Program-made: the position numbers and the translations under genes
Source: Pseudomonas monsensis
GTDB lineage: Bacteria > Pseudomonadota > Gammaproteobacteria > Pseudomonadales > Pseudomonadaceae
Direction of reading: 5' to 3'
Assembly (NCBI RefSeq): GCF_014268495.2
Contig: NZ_CP077087.1
Coordinates: 789,001-853,000 of the forward strand
Length of the DNA stretch: 64,000 bases
In this document: piece after piece, positions 55,153 through 64,000 of the stretch
Layout of the letters: every line of letters starts with the position of its first letter
How positions within the stretch are numbered: position 1 is the stretch's first letter
Notes under the pieces: model-generated
What the model was told of the DNA's origin: nothing
Databases searched by the model: none
The model's input: only the letters and a program-made list of their open reading frames with translations

Positions 55153-56454
55153 TTGTTCTTTGAGCGCCACGGTGGTGGTGAGCGAGTCATTCTCGTTCAC
55201 TTGGATGGACAGGACCCTGAGGCGCGCGAAGATCCGCAGGAGTTTCAGGAACTGGCTAATTCGGCGGGCGCCGAGACCGTTGCGTTTTTTAACGTACCGC
55301 GTCATCGGCCAACCGCCAAATACCTGATTGGCAGTGGCAAGGTCGAGGAGTTGCGAGACCTGGTCCATGCCGAGAAGGCCGATCTGGTGATTTTCAATCA
55401 CATCCTCACGCCCAGTCAGGAACGTAACCTCGAACGTGTTTTCGAGTGTCGCGTGATTGACCGTACCGGTCTGATTCTCGATATTTTCGCCCAGCGCGCC
55501 CGGACCCATGAAGGCAAGCTCCAGGTCGAACTGGCCCAGCTTGACCACATGAGCACCCGACTGGTTCGCGGCTGGACTCACCTTGAGCGTCAGGGTGGCG
55601 GTATCGGCATGCGCGGCCCGGGTGAAACCCAACTGGAAACCGACCGCCGTCTGCTGCGGGTGCGCCTGCGCCAGATCAAGGGCCGTCTGGAGAAAGTCCG
55701 CAGCCAGCGTGAGCAATCGCGACGCGGCCGGTCCCGTGCGGATATTCCCACTGTGTCCCTGGTGGGCTACACCAACGCCGGCAAGTCCACGCTGTTCAAT
55801 AACGTGACCAAGTCCGAGGTGTACGCGGCTGACCAGTTGTTCGCCACGCTGGACCCGACCTTGCGCCGTCTGGAACTGGACGACCTTGGGCCGATCGTTC
55901 TGGCCGACACCGTAGGTTTCATTCGTCACTTGCCGCACAAGCTGGTCGAGGCATTTCGGTCTACGCTCGAAGAGTCGAGCAACTCCGACCTGCTGTTGCA
56001 CGTGATTGATGCCGCCGAACCGGATCGCATGTTGCAGATCGAGCAGGTGATGGTGGTGCTGGGCGAGATTGGGGCCCAGGACTTGCCGATCCTCGAGGTA
56101 TACAACAAACTCGATTTGCTTGAAGGCGTTGAGCCACAAATCCAGCGCGATGCCGATGGCAAGCCGCAACGGGTCTGGCTGTCGGCGCGTGATGGCACGG
56201 GTCTGGAGCTGCTCGAGCAAGCCATCGCCGAGTTGCTGGGCAGTGATTTGTTCGTGGGTACCTTGCGTTTGCCGCAACGATTCGCTCGACTGCGTGCGCA
56301 GTTTTTCGAGATCGGTGCGGTGCAGAAAGAAGAACACGACGAAGAAGGCATCAGTTTGCTGGCCGTTCGTTTGCCCCGGGTCGAGCTGAATCGACTGGTA
56401 AGCCGCGAAGGATTGCAGCCGATGGAATTCATCGAGCAACACACTTTGCAATAA
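55153..56454 (+). CDS. hflX: Ribosome-associated GTPase HflX
   Basis: A 433-residue GTPase that rescues and splits stalled ribosomes. The N-terminal domain has RPTAKYLIGSGKVEEL and FNHILTPSQERNLE. The linker holds GIGMRGPGETQLETDRR, and the G domain has VSLVGYTNAGKSTLFN and ADTVGFIRHLP. The start is a TTG at 55153 (MFFERHGGGERV) with TAGGAG upstream. It follows hfq by 12 bp. Confidence 0.95.
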   Translation: MFFERHGGGERVILVHLDGQDPEAREDPQEFQELANSAGAETVAFFNVPRHRPTAKYLIGSGKVEELRDLVHAEKADLVIFNHILTPSQERNLERVFECRVIDRTGLILDIFAQRARTHEGKLQVELAQLDHMSTRLVRGWTHLERQGGGIGMRGPGETQLETDRRLLRVRLRQIKGRLEKVRSQREQSRRGRSRADIPTVSLVGYTNAGKSTLFNNVTKSEVYAADQLFATLDPTLRRLELDDLGPIVLADTVGFIRHLPHKLVEAFRSTLEESSNSDLLLHVIDAAEPDRMLQIEQVMVVLGEIGAQDLPILEVYNKLDLLEGVEPQIQRDADGKPQRVWLSARDGTGLELLEQAIAELLGSDLFVGTLRLPQRFARLRAQFFEIGAVQKEEHDEEGISLLAVRLPRVELNRLVSREGLQPMEFIEQHTLQ

Positions 56455-56550
56455 AAGCCTGACAAAGCGGTTGTGCCGCAACGGCAGGCATTCTGTAGCA
56501 TTGGTTGGCGCGCCGTGGGTGCGTCTTTGCTTTATCAGATGGAGAGCGCT

Positions 56551-57726
56551 ATGGCTTGGAATGAGCCGGGTGGCAACTCGAATAATCAGGATCCTTGGGG
56601 TGGCAAGCGCCGCAATAACGGCGACCGCAAGGGGCCACCGGATCTCGACGAGGCCTTCCGAAAGCTGCAGGAAAGCCTGAACGGGTTGTTCGGTGGTGGT
56701 AAGAAACGCGGTGGTGATGACGGCGGTGGTTCGGGCAGGAGCGGTGGCGGCTTCGGCGGTCTGCTCGGCATCGGCCTCGTGGTGCTGGCGGCTGTCTGGC
56801 TGTACAGCGCGGTCTATGTGGTGGACGAGCAGGAGCAAGCCGTGGTGCTGCGCTTCGGCAAGTACTACGAGACGGTCGGCCCGGGCCTGAACATTTACTT
56901 CCCGCCGATCGACAAGAAGTATATGGAAAACGTCACGCGTGAGCGTGCGTACACCAAGCAGGGCCAGATGCTGACCGAAGACGAGAACATCGTCGAAGTG
57001 CCGCTGACCGTGCAGTACAAGATCAGCAACCTGCAGGATTTCGTGCTGAACGTCGATCAGCCGGAAATCAGCCTCCAGCATGCGACCGACAGTGCCCTGC
57101 GCCACGTGGTGGGTTCCACCGCCATGGATCAGGTGCTGACCGAAGGTCGTGAATTGATGGCCAGCGAAATCAAGGAGCGTCTGCAACGCTTCCTCGATAC
57201 CTATCGCACCGGTATCACCGTTACTCAGGTCAACGTACAGAGCGCAGCGGCACCGCGTGAAGTGCAGGAAGCCTTCGACGACGTGATCCGTGCCCGTGAA
57301 GACGAGCAGCGTTCGCGTAACCAGGCTGAAACCTATGCCAACGGCGTGGTGCCGGAAGCCCGTGGTCAGGCCCAGCGTATCATCGAGAATGCCAACGGTT
57401 ACCGCGACGAAACGGTCTCGCGCGCCAAGGGTGAGGCTGATCGCTTCACCAAACTGGTCGCCGAGTATCGCAAGGCCCCTGAAGTCACCCGTGAGCGTCT
57501 GTATCTGGACACCATGCAGGAAGTCTTCAGCAACACCAGCAAGGTACTCGTGACCGGCAACAAGAACGGCCAGAGCAACCTGCTTTACCTGCCGTTGGAC
57601 AAAATGATTCAGAACAGTTCGGGCAGCAATGCACCGGTCACCGGTTCGGCCGCCGCCAGCAGCAACACGGACGTCACGCCGCATGTCACTGACCTGCCGC
57701 AGTCGCGCACAAGGGAGACCCGCTGA
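56551..57726 (+). CDS. hflK: FtsH modulator subunit HflK
   Basis: A 391-residue SPFH/prohibitin membrane protein. A glycine-rich cytoplasmic N-terminus (~1-65) is followed by one membrane helix (GLLGIGLVVLAAVWLYSAVYVV) and the SPFH domain with VDEQEQAVVLRFGKYYETVGPGL. HflK and HflC form a cage around FtsH that limits its access to membrane substrates. The ATG at 56551 follows GGAGAG. The Gly-rich N-terminus matches other HflK proteins. Confidence 0.95.
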   Translation: MAWNEPGGNSNNQDPWGGKRRNNGDRKGPPDLDEAFRKLQESLNGLFGGGKKRGGDDGGGSGRSGGGFGGLLGIGLVVLAAVWLYSAVYVVDEQEQAVVLRFGKYYETVGPGLNIYFPPIDKKYMENVTRERAYTKQGQMLTEDENIVEVPLTVQYKISNLQDFVLNVDQPEISLQHATDSALRHVVGSTAMDQVLTEGRELMASEIKERLQRFLDTYRTGITVTQVNVQSAAAPREVQEAFDDVIRAREDEQRSRNQAETYANGVVPEARGQAQRIIENANGYRDETVSRAKGEADRFTKLVAEYRKAPEVTRERLYLDTMQEVFSNTSKVLVTGNKNGQSNLLYLPLDKMIQNSSGSNAPVTGSAAASSNTDVTPHVTDLPQSRTRETR

Positions 57727-58595
57727 TGAGCAATAAATCGCTGATCGCCCTTATTGTTGGCGTCGTTGTAGTCCTGGTGGGCTGGAATTGCTTCTACATC
57801 GTCGCTCAGACCGAGCGTGCGGTGCTGCTGCAGTTCGGCCGTGTGGTTCAGGCTGATGTTCAGCCGGGCCTGCATGTGAAAGTGCCTTACGTTAACCAGG
57901 TGCGTAAATTCGACGCACGCCTGATGACGCTGGATGCACCGACGCAGCGCTTCCTGACCCTGGAAAAGAAAGCCGTGATGGTCGATGCCTATGCCAAGTG
58001 GCGCGTGAAAGATGCCGAGCGCTTCTACACCGCGACTTCCGGTCTGAAGCAGATCGCCGACGAGCGTCTGTCCCGTCGTCTGGAATCCGGTCTGCGTGAC
58101 CAGTTCGGCAAGCGCACCTTGCACGAAGTGGTGTCGGGTGAGCGTGATGCGCTGATGGCTGACATCACTGCGTCGCTGAACAGGATGGCGGAAAAGGAGC
58201 TGGGGATCGAAGTTGTCGATGTCCGGGTCAAGGCCATCGACCTGCCGAAAGAAGTAAACCGCAGTGTGTTCGAGCGTATGAGCACCGAGCGTGAGCGTGA
58301 AGCTCGCGAGCACCGCGCCAAGGGTAACGAGCTGGCCGAAGGCATCCGTGCCGACGCCGATCGTCAACGCCGCGTGCTGCTGGCGGAAGCCTATCGTGAA
58401 TCCGAAGAGATTCGCGGTGACGGCGATGCCCAAGCCGCTGCGATCTACTCCAAGGCCTACGGTCAGGATCAGGAATTCTATGGTTTCTACCGTAGCCTGC
58501 GCGCCTACCGTGAAAGCTTCGCGAACAAGTCCGACGTACTGGTCCTCGACCCAAGCAGCGACTTTTTCCGTTACCTGGAAAAGGCCAAGCCTTGA
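57726..58595 (+). CDS. hflC: FtsH modulator subunit HflC
   Basis: A 289-residue SPFH protein with an N-terminal membrane helix (SLIALIVGVVVVLVGWNCFYIV) and AQTERAVLLQFGRVVQADVQPGLH. The long helical part (STEREREAREHRAKGNELAEGI) forms the cage wall. The ATG shares one base with the hflK stop, consistent with equimolar expression. It ends the hfq-hflXKC unit and is followed by two hairpins. Confidence 0.96.
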   Translation: MSNKSLIALIVGVVVVLVGWNCFYIVAQTERAVLLQFGRVVQADVQPGLHVKVPYVNQVRKFDARLMTLDAPTQRFLTLEKKAVMVDAYAKWRVKDAERFYTATSGLKQIADERLSRRLESGLRDQFGKRTLHEVVSGERDALMADITASLNRMAEKELGIEVVDVRVKAIDLPKEVNRSVFERMSTEREREAREHRAKGNELAEGIRADADRQRRVLLAEAYRESEEIRGDGDAQAAAIYSKAYGQDQEFYGFYRSLRAYRESFANKSDVLVLDPSSDFFRYLEKAKP

Positions 58596-58908
58596 TACGA
58601 CGTTGACCTGAATCACTCCGCCCGGCGGCTAAAACCTCGGGCGGGGTGATCCTTTGGGAAAACGTGTGTATGATGCGGCAGCCGGGAAATTCCCGGCTTT
58701 TTTGCGTCTGCACGTTTGATTGCTGTTTTTTGTTGCAGGTGCCGGGTTGAATGGCCCGAGCGTTTTTCGAGGAAAGTGATGGGCGAAGCCGGTAACAGGC
58801 CTTTCGCCGCGTCGTTCATGCGCGTGCGTTTTCAACGCGCCGGTCATTTTCTGCTTCACTCAAGGCTCGCCCTCGGGCTGGCCGCCCGGATCAAAGGGGA
58901 ATGGCGTA
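58596..58908. other. Intergenic region between hflC and hisZ with two hairpins
   Basis: This 313-bp gap holds two candidate terminators: 58613-58624 pairs with 58638-58649 (TCACTCCGCCCG/CGGGCGGGGTGA, one G-T pair), and GCCGGGA (58681-58687) pairs with TCCCGGC (58691-58697), followed by TTTTTTT. The second is the stronger terminator. The remaining ~200 bp probably hold the hisZ-purA promoter. I looked for a small DUF2065/YjeT-type gene often found here and saw none. Confidence 0.65.
58681..58704 (+). terminator. Intrinsic terminator upstream of hisZ
   Basis: GCCGGGA-AAT-TCCCGGC followed directly by a run of seven T is a strong intrinsic terminator about 85 bp after the hflC stop. Confidence 0.85.
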
Positions 58909-60096
58909 ATGGCAACGGTAGACCGCTGGCTGCTACCAGATGGCATCGAAGAAGTACTGCCACCGGAAGCGGCGCGCATTGAAGTCGCGCGTCGTCAGGT
59001 GTTGGATCTGTTCCAGAGCTGGGGTTACGAGTTTGTCGTGACTCCCCATATCGAGTACCTGGAATCCCTGCTGACCGGCGCGGGCCAGGACCTGGATCTG
59101 CGTACCTTCAAGGTCATCGACCCGCAATCGGGCCGGCAGATGGGGTTCCGTGCCGACATCACGCCGCAAGTGGCGCGCATTGATGCGCACACCCTGCGGC
59201 GCGAAGGCCCGAGCCGCCTGTGCTACGCCGGCAGCGTACTGCATGCCCAGCCGCGTGCACTGTCGTCCTCGCGCAGCCCGATCCAGCTGGGCGCCGAGTT
59301 GTACGGCGATGCCAGCCCGAGCAGTGACGTTGAAGTGATCAGCCTGATGCTGGCCATGCTGCAACTGGCCGATGTGCCGGATGTGCACATGGACCTCGGT
59401 CATGTCGGCATCTACCGTGGTCTGGCGCGCGCCGCCGGTCTGTCCGGTGAAGTCGAGCAGCAGTTGTTCGATGCGCTGCAACGCAAGGCCATCGACGAGG
59501 TCATTACCTTGACCGAAGGCTTGCCGGCAGACCTGTCCGGCATGCTGCGCGCGCTGGTCGATCTGTGTGGCGGTCGTGAAGTCCTCAGCGCTGCCCGCGA
59601 GCGCCTGGCCAATGCGCCGGCGCCGGTGCTGGCCGCACTGGAAGACTTGCTGGCGATCGCCGAGCGTCTGTCGGCGCGTTTCCCGCAGTTGCCGCTGTAC
59701 TTCGACCTGGGCGAGCTGCGCGGCTACCACTACCACACGGGTGTGGTGTTCGCGGTGTTCGTGCCGGGCGTTGGCCAGTCCATCGCCCAGGGCGGTCGTT
59801 ACGACGACATTGGCGCCGACTTCGGTCGTGCCCGCCCGGCAACCGGCTTCTCTACCGATTTGAAAACCCTGGTGACCCTGGGGCGTGCTGAGATCGAGCT
59901 ACCGTCTGGCGGTATCTGGATGCCTGACAGTACGGATGCGGCACTCTGGCAGCAGGTTTGCCAGTTGCGCAGTGAGGGTCAGCGTGTCGTTCAGGCCTTG
60001 CCTGGACAACCTTTGGCCGCCGCCCGTGATGCGGACTGCGACCGGCAATTGATTCAGCAGAACGGGCTTTGGCAAGTATCGCCACTGGCTTCTTGA
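58909..60096 (+). CDS. hisZ: ATP phosphoribosyltransferase regulatory subunit HisZ
   Basis: A 395-residue paralogue of histidyl-tRNA synthetase lacking synthetase activity. It regulates the short-form HisG in the first step of histidine biosynthesis. The class II core is recognisable (WLLPDGIEEVLPPEA, TFKVIDPQSGRQMGFRADITPQVARI, ELRGYHYHTGVVFAVF, QGGRYDDIGADFG), but the C-terminal anticodon-binding domain is absent, which separates it from HisS. It is followed by purA with a 54-bp gap, as in other pseudomonads. Confidence 0.94.
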   Translation: MATVDRWLLPDGIEEVLPPEAARIEVARRQVLDLFQSWGYEFVVTPHIEYLESLLTGAGQDLDLRTFKVIDPQSGRQMGFRADITPQVARIDAHTLRREGPSRLCYAGSVLHAQPRALSSSRSPIQLGAELYGDASPSSDVEVISLMLAMLQLADVPDVHMDLGHVGIYRGLARAAGLSGEVEQQLFDALQRKAIDEVITLTEGLPADLSGMLRALVDLCGGREVLSAARERLANAPAPVLAALEDLLAIAERLSARFPQLPLYFDLGELRGYHYHTGVVFAVFVPGVGQSIAQGGRYDDIGADFGRARPATGFSTDLKTLVTLGRAEIELPSGGIWMPDSTDAALWQQVCQLRSEGQRVVQALPGQPLAAARDADCDRQLIQQNGLWQVSPLAS

Positions 60097-60150
60097 GTTT
60101 TCCTGCCGGCCAACGCCGGCACCAAGTTTGCGCGAATGAGGACAAGTGTT

Positions 60151-61440
60151 ATGGGTAAGAATGTCGTAGTCCTGGGCACCCAATGGGGTGATGAGGGCAA
60201 AGGCAAGATCGTTGATCTGCTGACCGAACATGCTGCCGCCGTAGTGCGCTACCAAGGTGGCCACAACGCTGGCCACACCCTGGTGATCGACGGCGAAAAA
60301 ACCGTCTTGCACCTGATCCCGTCGGGCGTGCTGCGCGAAGGCGTGCAGTGCCTGATCGGCAACGGCGTGGTGGTTGCGCCTGACGCTCTGCTGCGAGAAA
60401 TCACCAAGCTGGAAGAGAAAGGCGTACCGGTGCGCGAGCGCCTGCGTATCAGCCCGTCCTGCCCGCTGATCCTGTCCTTCCACGTAGCGCTGGACCAGGC
60501 TCGTGAAAAGGCCCGTGGCGAGCTGAAGATCGGTACCACCGGTCGCGGCATCGGCCCGGCATACGAAGACAAGGTTGCACGTCGTGGCCTGCGAGTTGGC
60601 GACCTGCTGAACATGCCGCGCTTCGAAGACAAACTGCGTGAGCTGGTGGATTACCACAACTTCATGCTGGTCGGTTACTACAAGGAGCCGGCCATTGAGT
60701 TTGAAAAGACGCTGGCCGAGTGCAAGGAATACGCTGAACTGCTCAAGCCGCTGATGCTGGACGTCACGGCCGAGCTGCACGACCTGCGTCGCGCCGGCAA
60801 AGACATCATGTTCGAAGGCGCTCAGGGTTCGTTGCTCGACATCGACCACGGTACCTATCCGTACGTGACCAGTTCCAACACCACCGCCGGTGGCGTGGCG
60901 ACCGGTTCGGGCGTTGGCCCGATGTTCCTCGATTACATCCTGGGCATCACCAAGGCTTACACCACTCGCGTAGGTTCGGGCCCGTTCCCGACTGAGCTGT
61001 TTGACGAAGTGGGTGCACACCTGGCCAAACAAGGTCACGAGTTCGGCGCTACCACCGGCCGTGCCCGTCGTTGCGGCTGGTTCGACGCCGTTATCCTGCG
61101 TCGCGCTATTGATGTGAACAGCATCTCGGGCATCTGCCTGACCAAGCTGGACGTACTCGATGGTCTGGAAACCATCAACATCTGCACCGGCTACAAAGAT
61201 GCACAGGGCAACGCCGTTGCGCCGACCGACGCTGACAGCTACGTGGGCCTGCAGCCTGTGTACGAAGAAGTGCCGGGTTGGACCGAATCGACCGTGGGTG
61301 CCAAGACCCTGGAAGAGCTGCCGGCTAACGCTCGTGCCTACATCAAACGCGTTGAACAGTTGATCGGCGCGCCGATCGACATTATTTCGACGGGCCCGGA
61401 CCGCAACGAAACCATCGTTCTGCGTCATCCGTTTGCTTGA
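60151..61440 (+). CDS. purA: Adenylosuccinate synthetase
   Basis: A 429-residue enzyme that joins IMP and aspartate, with GTP, in AMP synthesis. The glycine-rich loop is TQWGDEGKGKIVD, followed by YQGGHNAGHT, STGRGIGPAYEDK-type sequence (here TTGRGIGPAYEDK) and the C-terminal GPDRNETIV. The ATG at 60151 follows GAGGAC. Its transcript ends at the hairpin at 61461-61488. Confidence 0.97.
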   Translation: MGKNVVVLGTQWGDEGKGKIVDLLTEHAAAVVRYQGGHNAGHTLVIDGEKTVLHLIPSGVLREGVQCLIGNGVVVAPDALLREITKLEEKGVPVRERLRISPSCPLILSFHVALDQAREKARGELKIGTTGRGIGPAYEDKVARRGLRVGDLLNMPRFEDKLRELVDYHNFMLVGYYKEPAIEFEKTLAECKEYAELLKPLMLDVTAELHDLRRAGKDIMFEGAQGSLLDIDHGTYPYVTSSNTTAGGVATGSGVGPMFLDYILGITKAYTTRVGSGPFPTELFDEVGAHLAKQGHEFGATTGRARRCGWFDAVILRRAIDVNSISGICLTKLDVLDGLETINICTGYKDAQGNAVAPTDADSYVGLQPVYEEVPGWTESTVGAKTLEELPANARAYIKRVEQLIGAPIDIISTGPDRNETIVLRHPFA

Positions 61441-61460
61441 TAAGTCGTTGATGTAAAACC

Positions 61461-61488
61461 ACAAAGGCCCCTTCATCGGGGCCTTTGT
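61461..61488 (+). terminator. Terminator of purA
   Basis: ACAAAGGCCCC (61461-61471) pairs perfectly with GGGGCCTTTGT (61478-61488), 20 bp after the purA stop. It ends the hisZ-purA unit. Confidence 0.85.
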
Positions 61489-61580
61489 CGTTTATGCCTG
61501 TTGGACGGCATGACCTTTGCTGTGAATCTGTCTACAAGAGTGCCATCAAATTAATGGCGTCAGAAGTAGAGGTATTCACA

Positions 61581-63515
61581 GTGTCGGCCGTTCTCTCACT
61601 GTTACAAAGCCGTTTGTTGCGCCCCGTGTTCGTTACCCTTGGTATCGCCCTTTTGGTGCAAGTATTGGTGGCCGTTGCCCTGACGCGGAGCACCGTCACG
61701 GCGCTGGAAGCCGATCTGGGTGTGCGCCTGGGGACTGACAGCCAGAAACTCTCTGGTGAGCTGGAGCAGGCCGGGCGCGAAGTCACGTCGAGCCTCGATG
61801 CCTTGTCCGCCAGTACCCGTCAGCGTCTGACTGCCGGCCTGTCTTCGCGCCTGAAAGAAGAGCAGGCGCAACTACGTGCGACGCTGGAAAAGGATCTGAA
61901 AGATTCGGCCAATGACATGGCGCAATTGCTCGCCTCGGTCGCACCCCGCGCCATGTGGGACAGCGACGTGCCGACCCTGTCCGAGTTCGCCCGCCGCGCC
62001 CAGCGCAATCCCAATGTGTTGTTTGTGGTCTACGACGACGCCACCGGCCAGCACCTGACCCGTTATCTCAATCGCGAAAACCCGATCAACAAGGCCCTGC
62101 TGGAAAAGGGGCAGGGCGAGCGTGCGCTGGATAAAGTGCTGGATGCGGCGAAAAACGATCCGTCGGTCTACTACCTCGAAGCCTCGATCAACCCCAACGG
62201 CGTGGAAATCGGCAAAGTGCTGATGGGTGTCTCGACCGCGTCGGTGGAAACCGATCTGGCGGCGCTCGATAAACGTTTCTCGGCGTTGATCGCCAGCAGT
62301 GATCAACTGGTCGGCGATAGCCTCAAGGGGGCCGCTGCCGATAGCGCCAGCGCGATGCGCGGGCGCCTGCAATCGGCGCAGTCCACCGCCGCCGAGATGA
62401 AAGCCAATACCACCAGTACCGTGCAGGACGCTGCGGCGACTCTGCGCTGGCGGATCGGCCTGGGCCTGGCGCTGGTCGGTTGCGCAGTGTTGCTGCTGCT
62501 GGCTGTGGTGTTGGGGCATCGGGTGGTCAATCGCCTGAAGATGCTCAACGCAGCGATGGACGATCTGGCGGCGGGCGAGGGCGACCTGACCAAGCGCGTG
62601 CAGATCAACAGCAAGGACGAAATCGGCGACATGGCGTCGGCGGTCAATCGCTTTGTGGATAAGTTGCAACCGATCGTGCGTGAGGCGGGCGACGTGGCCC
62701 AGCGTACCGGCGTCGAGATCGGTGCCATGACCCTGCGCAATGCCGGTGCCGATGCGGCGGCCGGGATGCAGCGTGACGAAGTGGCCGAGAGCTTGCGCGC
62801 GCTGTCGCAAATGGCCGATGAGGCGCAATCGGAAAGTCAGGCGATGCAAGCGGCGTTGAAGCAGGTGGTGGATATTCGTCAGGCCACCGATGAAAACACT
62901 CGCACCTCGGCCAAGGTCGGCAGTTTGATCGAAGCGCTGGCCGGGCAGGTCGACACCGGGGCGAAAGTCATCGAGCGCCTGGCGCAACAAAGTGAACAGA
63001 TTGAAGTGGTGCTGACGGTGATTCACGGCATCGCCGAGCAGACCAACCTGTTGGCGCTCAACGCGGCCATTGAGGCGGCGCGGGCCGGTGAAACCGGTCG
63101 TGGTTTTGCCGTGGTGGCGGACGAAGTGCGTGCCTTGGCGAGCAAGACGCAAAGCTCTACCGGCGACATTCAGGCGCACATCGTCGCCTTGCAGCAGGGC
63201 GCACGTGAGGCGGTAGAGGCTATCGGTCAGGCCGGGCGTCAGGCCAGCGAAGGTTTGCTGGTGTTGCGCGACAGTGCGCGGCTGCAACAGTCGGTGCAGG
63301 CCTCGGTCGAGCAGGTGCATGCGGCGATTGGCCTCGCGACACAAGCAGCCGCGCATCAGGCGCAGGGTGCTCAGGCTGTACGTGGGCGAGTCGAGACGAT
63401 TCATGCGCAGGCCGAGAAGGCGGCGCAAGCGGTAGTGGAGACCACGGCCAGTGGCAAGGTGCTGGATGGGTTGGCAGCGCAGTTGAAGGCGAGTCTGGGG
63501 CAGTTCAGGGCTTGA
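61581..63515 (+). CDS. Methyl-accepting chemotaxis protein
   Basis: A 644-residue chemoreceptor. The preferred start is a GTG at 61581 with AGAGGT upstream, which puts the first membrane helix at residues ~15-35. A periplasmic sensor domain of ~250 residues (ending near the long helix before residue 290) is followed by a second helix (~291-313), a HAMP domain (MDDLAAGEGDLTKRV) and the cytoplasmic signalling hairpin whose tip is EQTNLLALNAAIEAARAGE (~486-505). The ligand is unknown. It is monocistronic, between the purA terminator and a REP pair. Confidence 0.93.
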   Translation: MSAVLSLLQSRLLRPVFVTLGIALLVQVLVAVALTRSTVTALEADLGVRLGTDSQKLSGELEQAGREVTSSLDALSASTRQRLTAGLSSRLKEEQAQLRATLEKDLKDSANDMAQLLASVAPRAMWDSDVPTLSEFARRAQRNPNVLFVVYDDATGQHLTRYLNRENPINKALLEKGQGERALDKVLDAAKNDPSVYYLEASINPNGVEIGKVLMGVSTASVETDLAALDKRFSALIASSDQLVGDSLKGAAADSASAMRGRLQSAQSTAAEMKANTTSTVQDAAATLRWRIGLGLALVGCAVLLLLAVVLGHRVVNRLKMLNAAMDDLAAGEGDLTKRVQINSKDEIGDMASAVNRFVDKLQPIVREAGDVAQRTGVEIGAMTLRNAGADAAAGMQRDEVAESLRALSQMADEAQSESQAMQAALKQVVDIRQATDENTRTSAKVGSLIEALAGQVDTGAKVIERLAQQSEQIEVVLTVIHGIAEQTNLLALNAAIEAARAGETGRGFAVVADEVRALASKTQSSTGDIQAHIVALQQGAREAVEAIGQAGRQASEGLLVLRDSARLQQSVQASVEQVHAAIGLATQAAAHQAQGAQAVRGRVETIHAQAEKAAQAVVETTASGKVLDGLAAQLKASLGQFRA

Positions 63516-63534
63516 TGCTGTCTGGTTTGGTCTC

Positions 63535-63599
63535 ATCGCGAGCAGGCTCGCTCCTACAGCGGAAACGCATTCCGATGTAGGAGTGAGCCTGCTCGCGAT
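63535..63599. repeat. REP pair of a third class (REPIN)
   Basis: ATCGCGAGCAGGCTCGCTCC (from 63535) and GGAGTGAGCCTGCTCGCGAT (to 63599), extended by TACA/TGTA, form a paired inverted repeat (63535-63558 and 63576-63599) with one mismatch. This is the most familiar P. fluorescens REP type. It lies between two convergent genes. Confidence 0.85.
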
Positions 63600-63606
63600 A
63601 GCTATT

Positions 63607-64000
63607 TCAGCGGCTCAGATACATCCGGGTCGTAAGTAAATAAACCGGCAGCCCCGACACCAAAATCAACAGCGCCGCATAAGGCGCCGCCGCCGCAAAC
63701 TCGACATTCGCGGTATGCGCCCAGACTTCCGTCGCCAGTGTGTTGAGCCCGGTCGGGCTCAGCAACAGCGTCGCGGTCAGTTCCTTCATCGCATCGAGAA
63801 ACACCAGCGCAAACGCCGCGCCCAATGCCGGGAAAATGATCGGCAATGTCACCCGGCAAAACGCTGTGAACGACGACGCCCCCAAGGTACGCGCGGCCTC
63901 TTCCAGCTGCGGTGCAGCCTTATTCAGTGCCGTACGAATCGGCGCCTGCGCCAGCGGCAAAAACAGCAATGCATAGGCAATCAGCAACAGCGCCGACGTC
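63607..64000 (-). CDS. ABC transporter permease, C-terminal part (cut by window edge)
   Basis: The last ~130 residues of a binding-protein-dependent permease, running off the right edge; the frame stays open to base 64000. The EAA loop that contacts the ATPase is clear (EEAARTLGASSFTAFCRVTLP), followed by two hydrophobic segments (IIFPALGAAFALVFLDAM and PYAALLILVSGLPVYLLTT). The KELTATLLLSPTGLNTLATEVW stretch resembles iron(III)-type (FbpB/SfuB) permeases, so the substrate may be ferric iron, but polyamine or thiamine types cannot be excluded. Confidence 0.85.
   Translation of the reverse strand, partial: TSALLLIAYALLFLPLAQAPIRTALNKAAPQLEEAARTLGASSFTAFCRVTLPIIFPALGAAFALVFLDAMKELTATLLLSPTGLNTLATEVWAHTANVEFAAAAPYAALLILVSGLPVYLLTTRMYLSR

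Noticed and set aside
54922..57684. A 920-codon open frame on the minus strand over hfq-hflX-hflK
   Set aside because: It mirrors three certain genes; high third-position GC keeps the opposite strand open. Its residues are His/Gln-rich with no family match.

Overview
The window is a high-GC chromosomal segment from a fluorescent pseudomonad. I infer Pseudomonas fluorescens group from protein similarity remembered from P. aeruginosa and P. fluorescens, from gene order, and from several classes of Pseudomonas-type REP palindromes; no database search was possible. No rRNA or tRNA gene was seen. Both ends cut genes: an aldo/keto reductase at the left and an ABC permease at the right.

Most of the window is conserved housekeeping sequence in the order I remember from P. 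aeruginosa: aldo/keto reductase, FAD oxidoreductase, SMR exporter, LysR regulator and waaA; then tolC-like, TPP riboswitch, thiC, HMP transporter, RsiV-like lipoprotein, Nudix hydrolase, DUF1249, cpdA, yqiA, parE, phytase-like, retropepsin-like, parC; then ahpA/serB, a PilZ-like protein, psd, rhdA, an HDOD protein, motAB; then rsgA, orn, queG, nnr, tsaE, amiB, mutL, miaA, hfq, hflX, hflK, hflC, hisZ, purA and a chemoreceptor. Many genes overlap by ATGA or TGATG, which suggests translational coupling.

Four accessory blocks interrupt this backbone. (1) At 4553-13468, behind waaA, is an orphan type VI secretion vgrG island: VgrG, a DUF4123 adaptor, a 1090-residue VasX-like membrane-active effector, two tandem DUF6708-like membrane proteins (candidate immunity proteins) and a zinc-ribbon protein. 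(2) At 21641-22925 an IS481-family element with about 50-bp terminal repeats has split a REP palindrome and made a 5-bp target duplication. (3) At 30497-31187 lies a tandem array of about 131-bp units bounded by inverted REP-like ends; the IS-split element at 21619-23087 is a single-unit relative. (4) At 41485-44534, between motB and rsgA, are a sterol-desaturase-family gene and, on the minus strand, a compact three-gene operon: ThsB-like TIR, caspase-like protease, second TIR protein.

The TIR-caspase-TIR operon is the most exciting feature. It looks like a Thoeris-type anti-phage system in which TIR enzymes would make an NAD-derived signal that activates a caspase-like executioner. As I recall, TIR-plus-caspase (type IV) Thoeris has been reported recently; the two different TIR proteins flanking one caspase here may be a variant of it. 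All functional statements about this operon are inference from motifs and gene arrangement.
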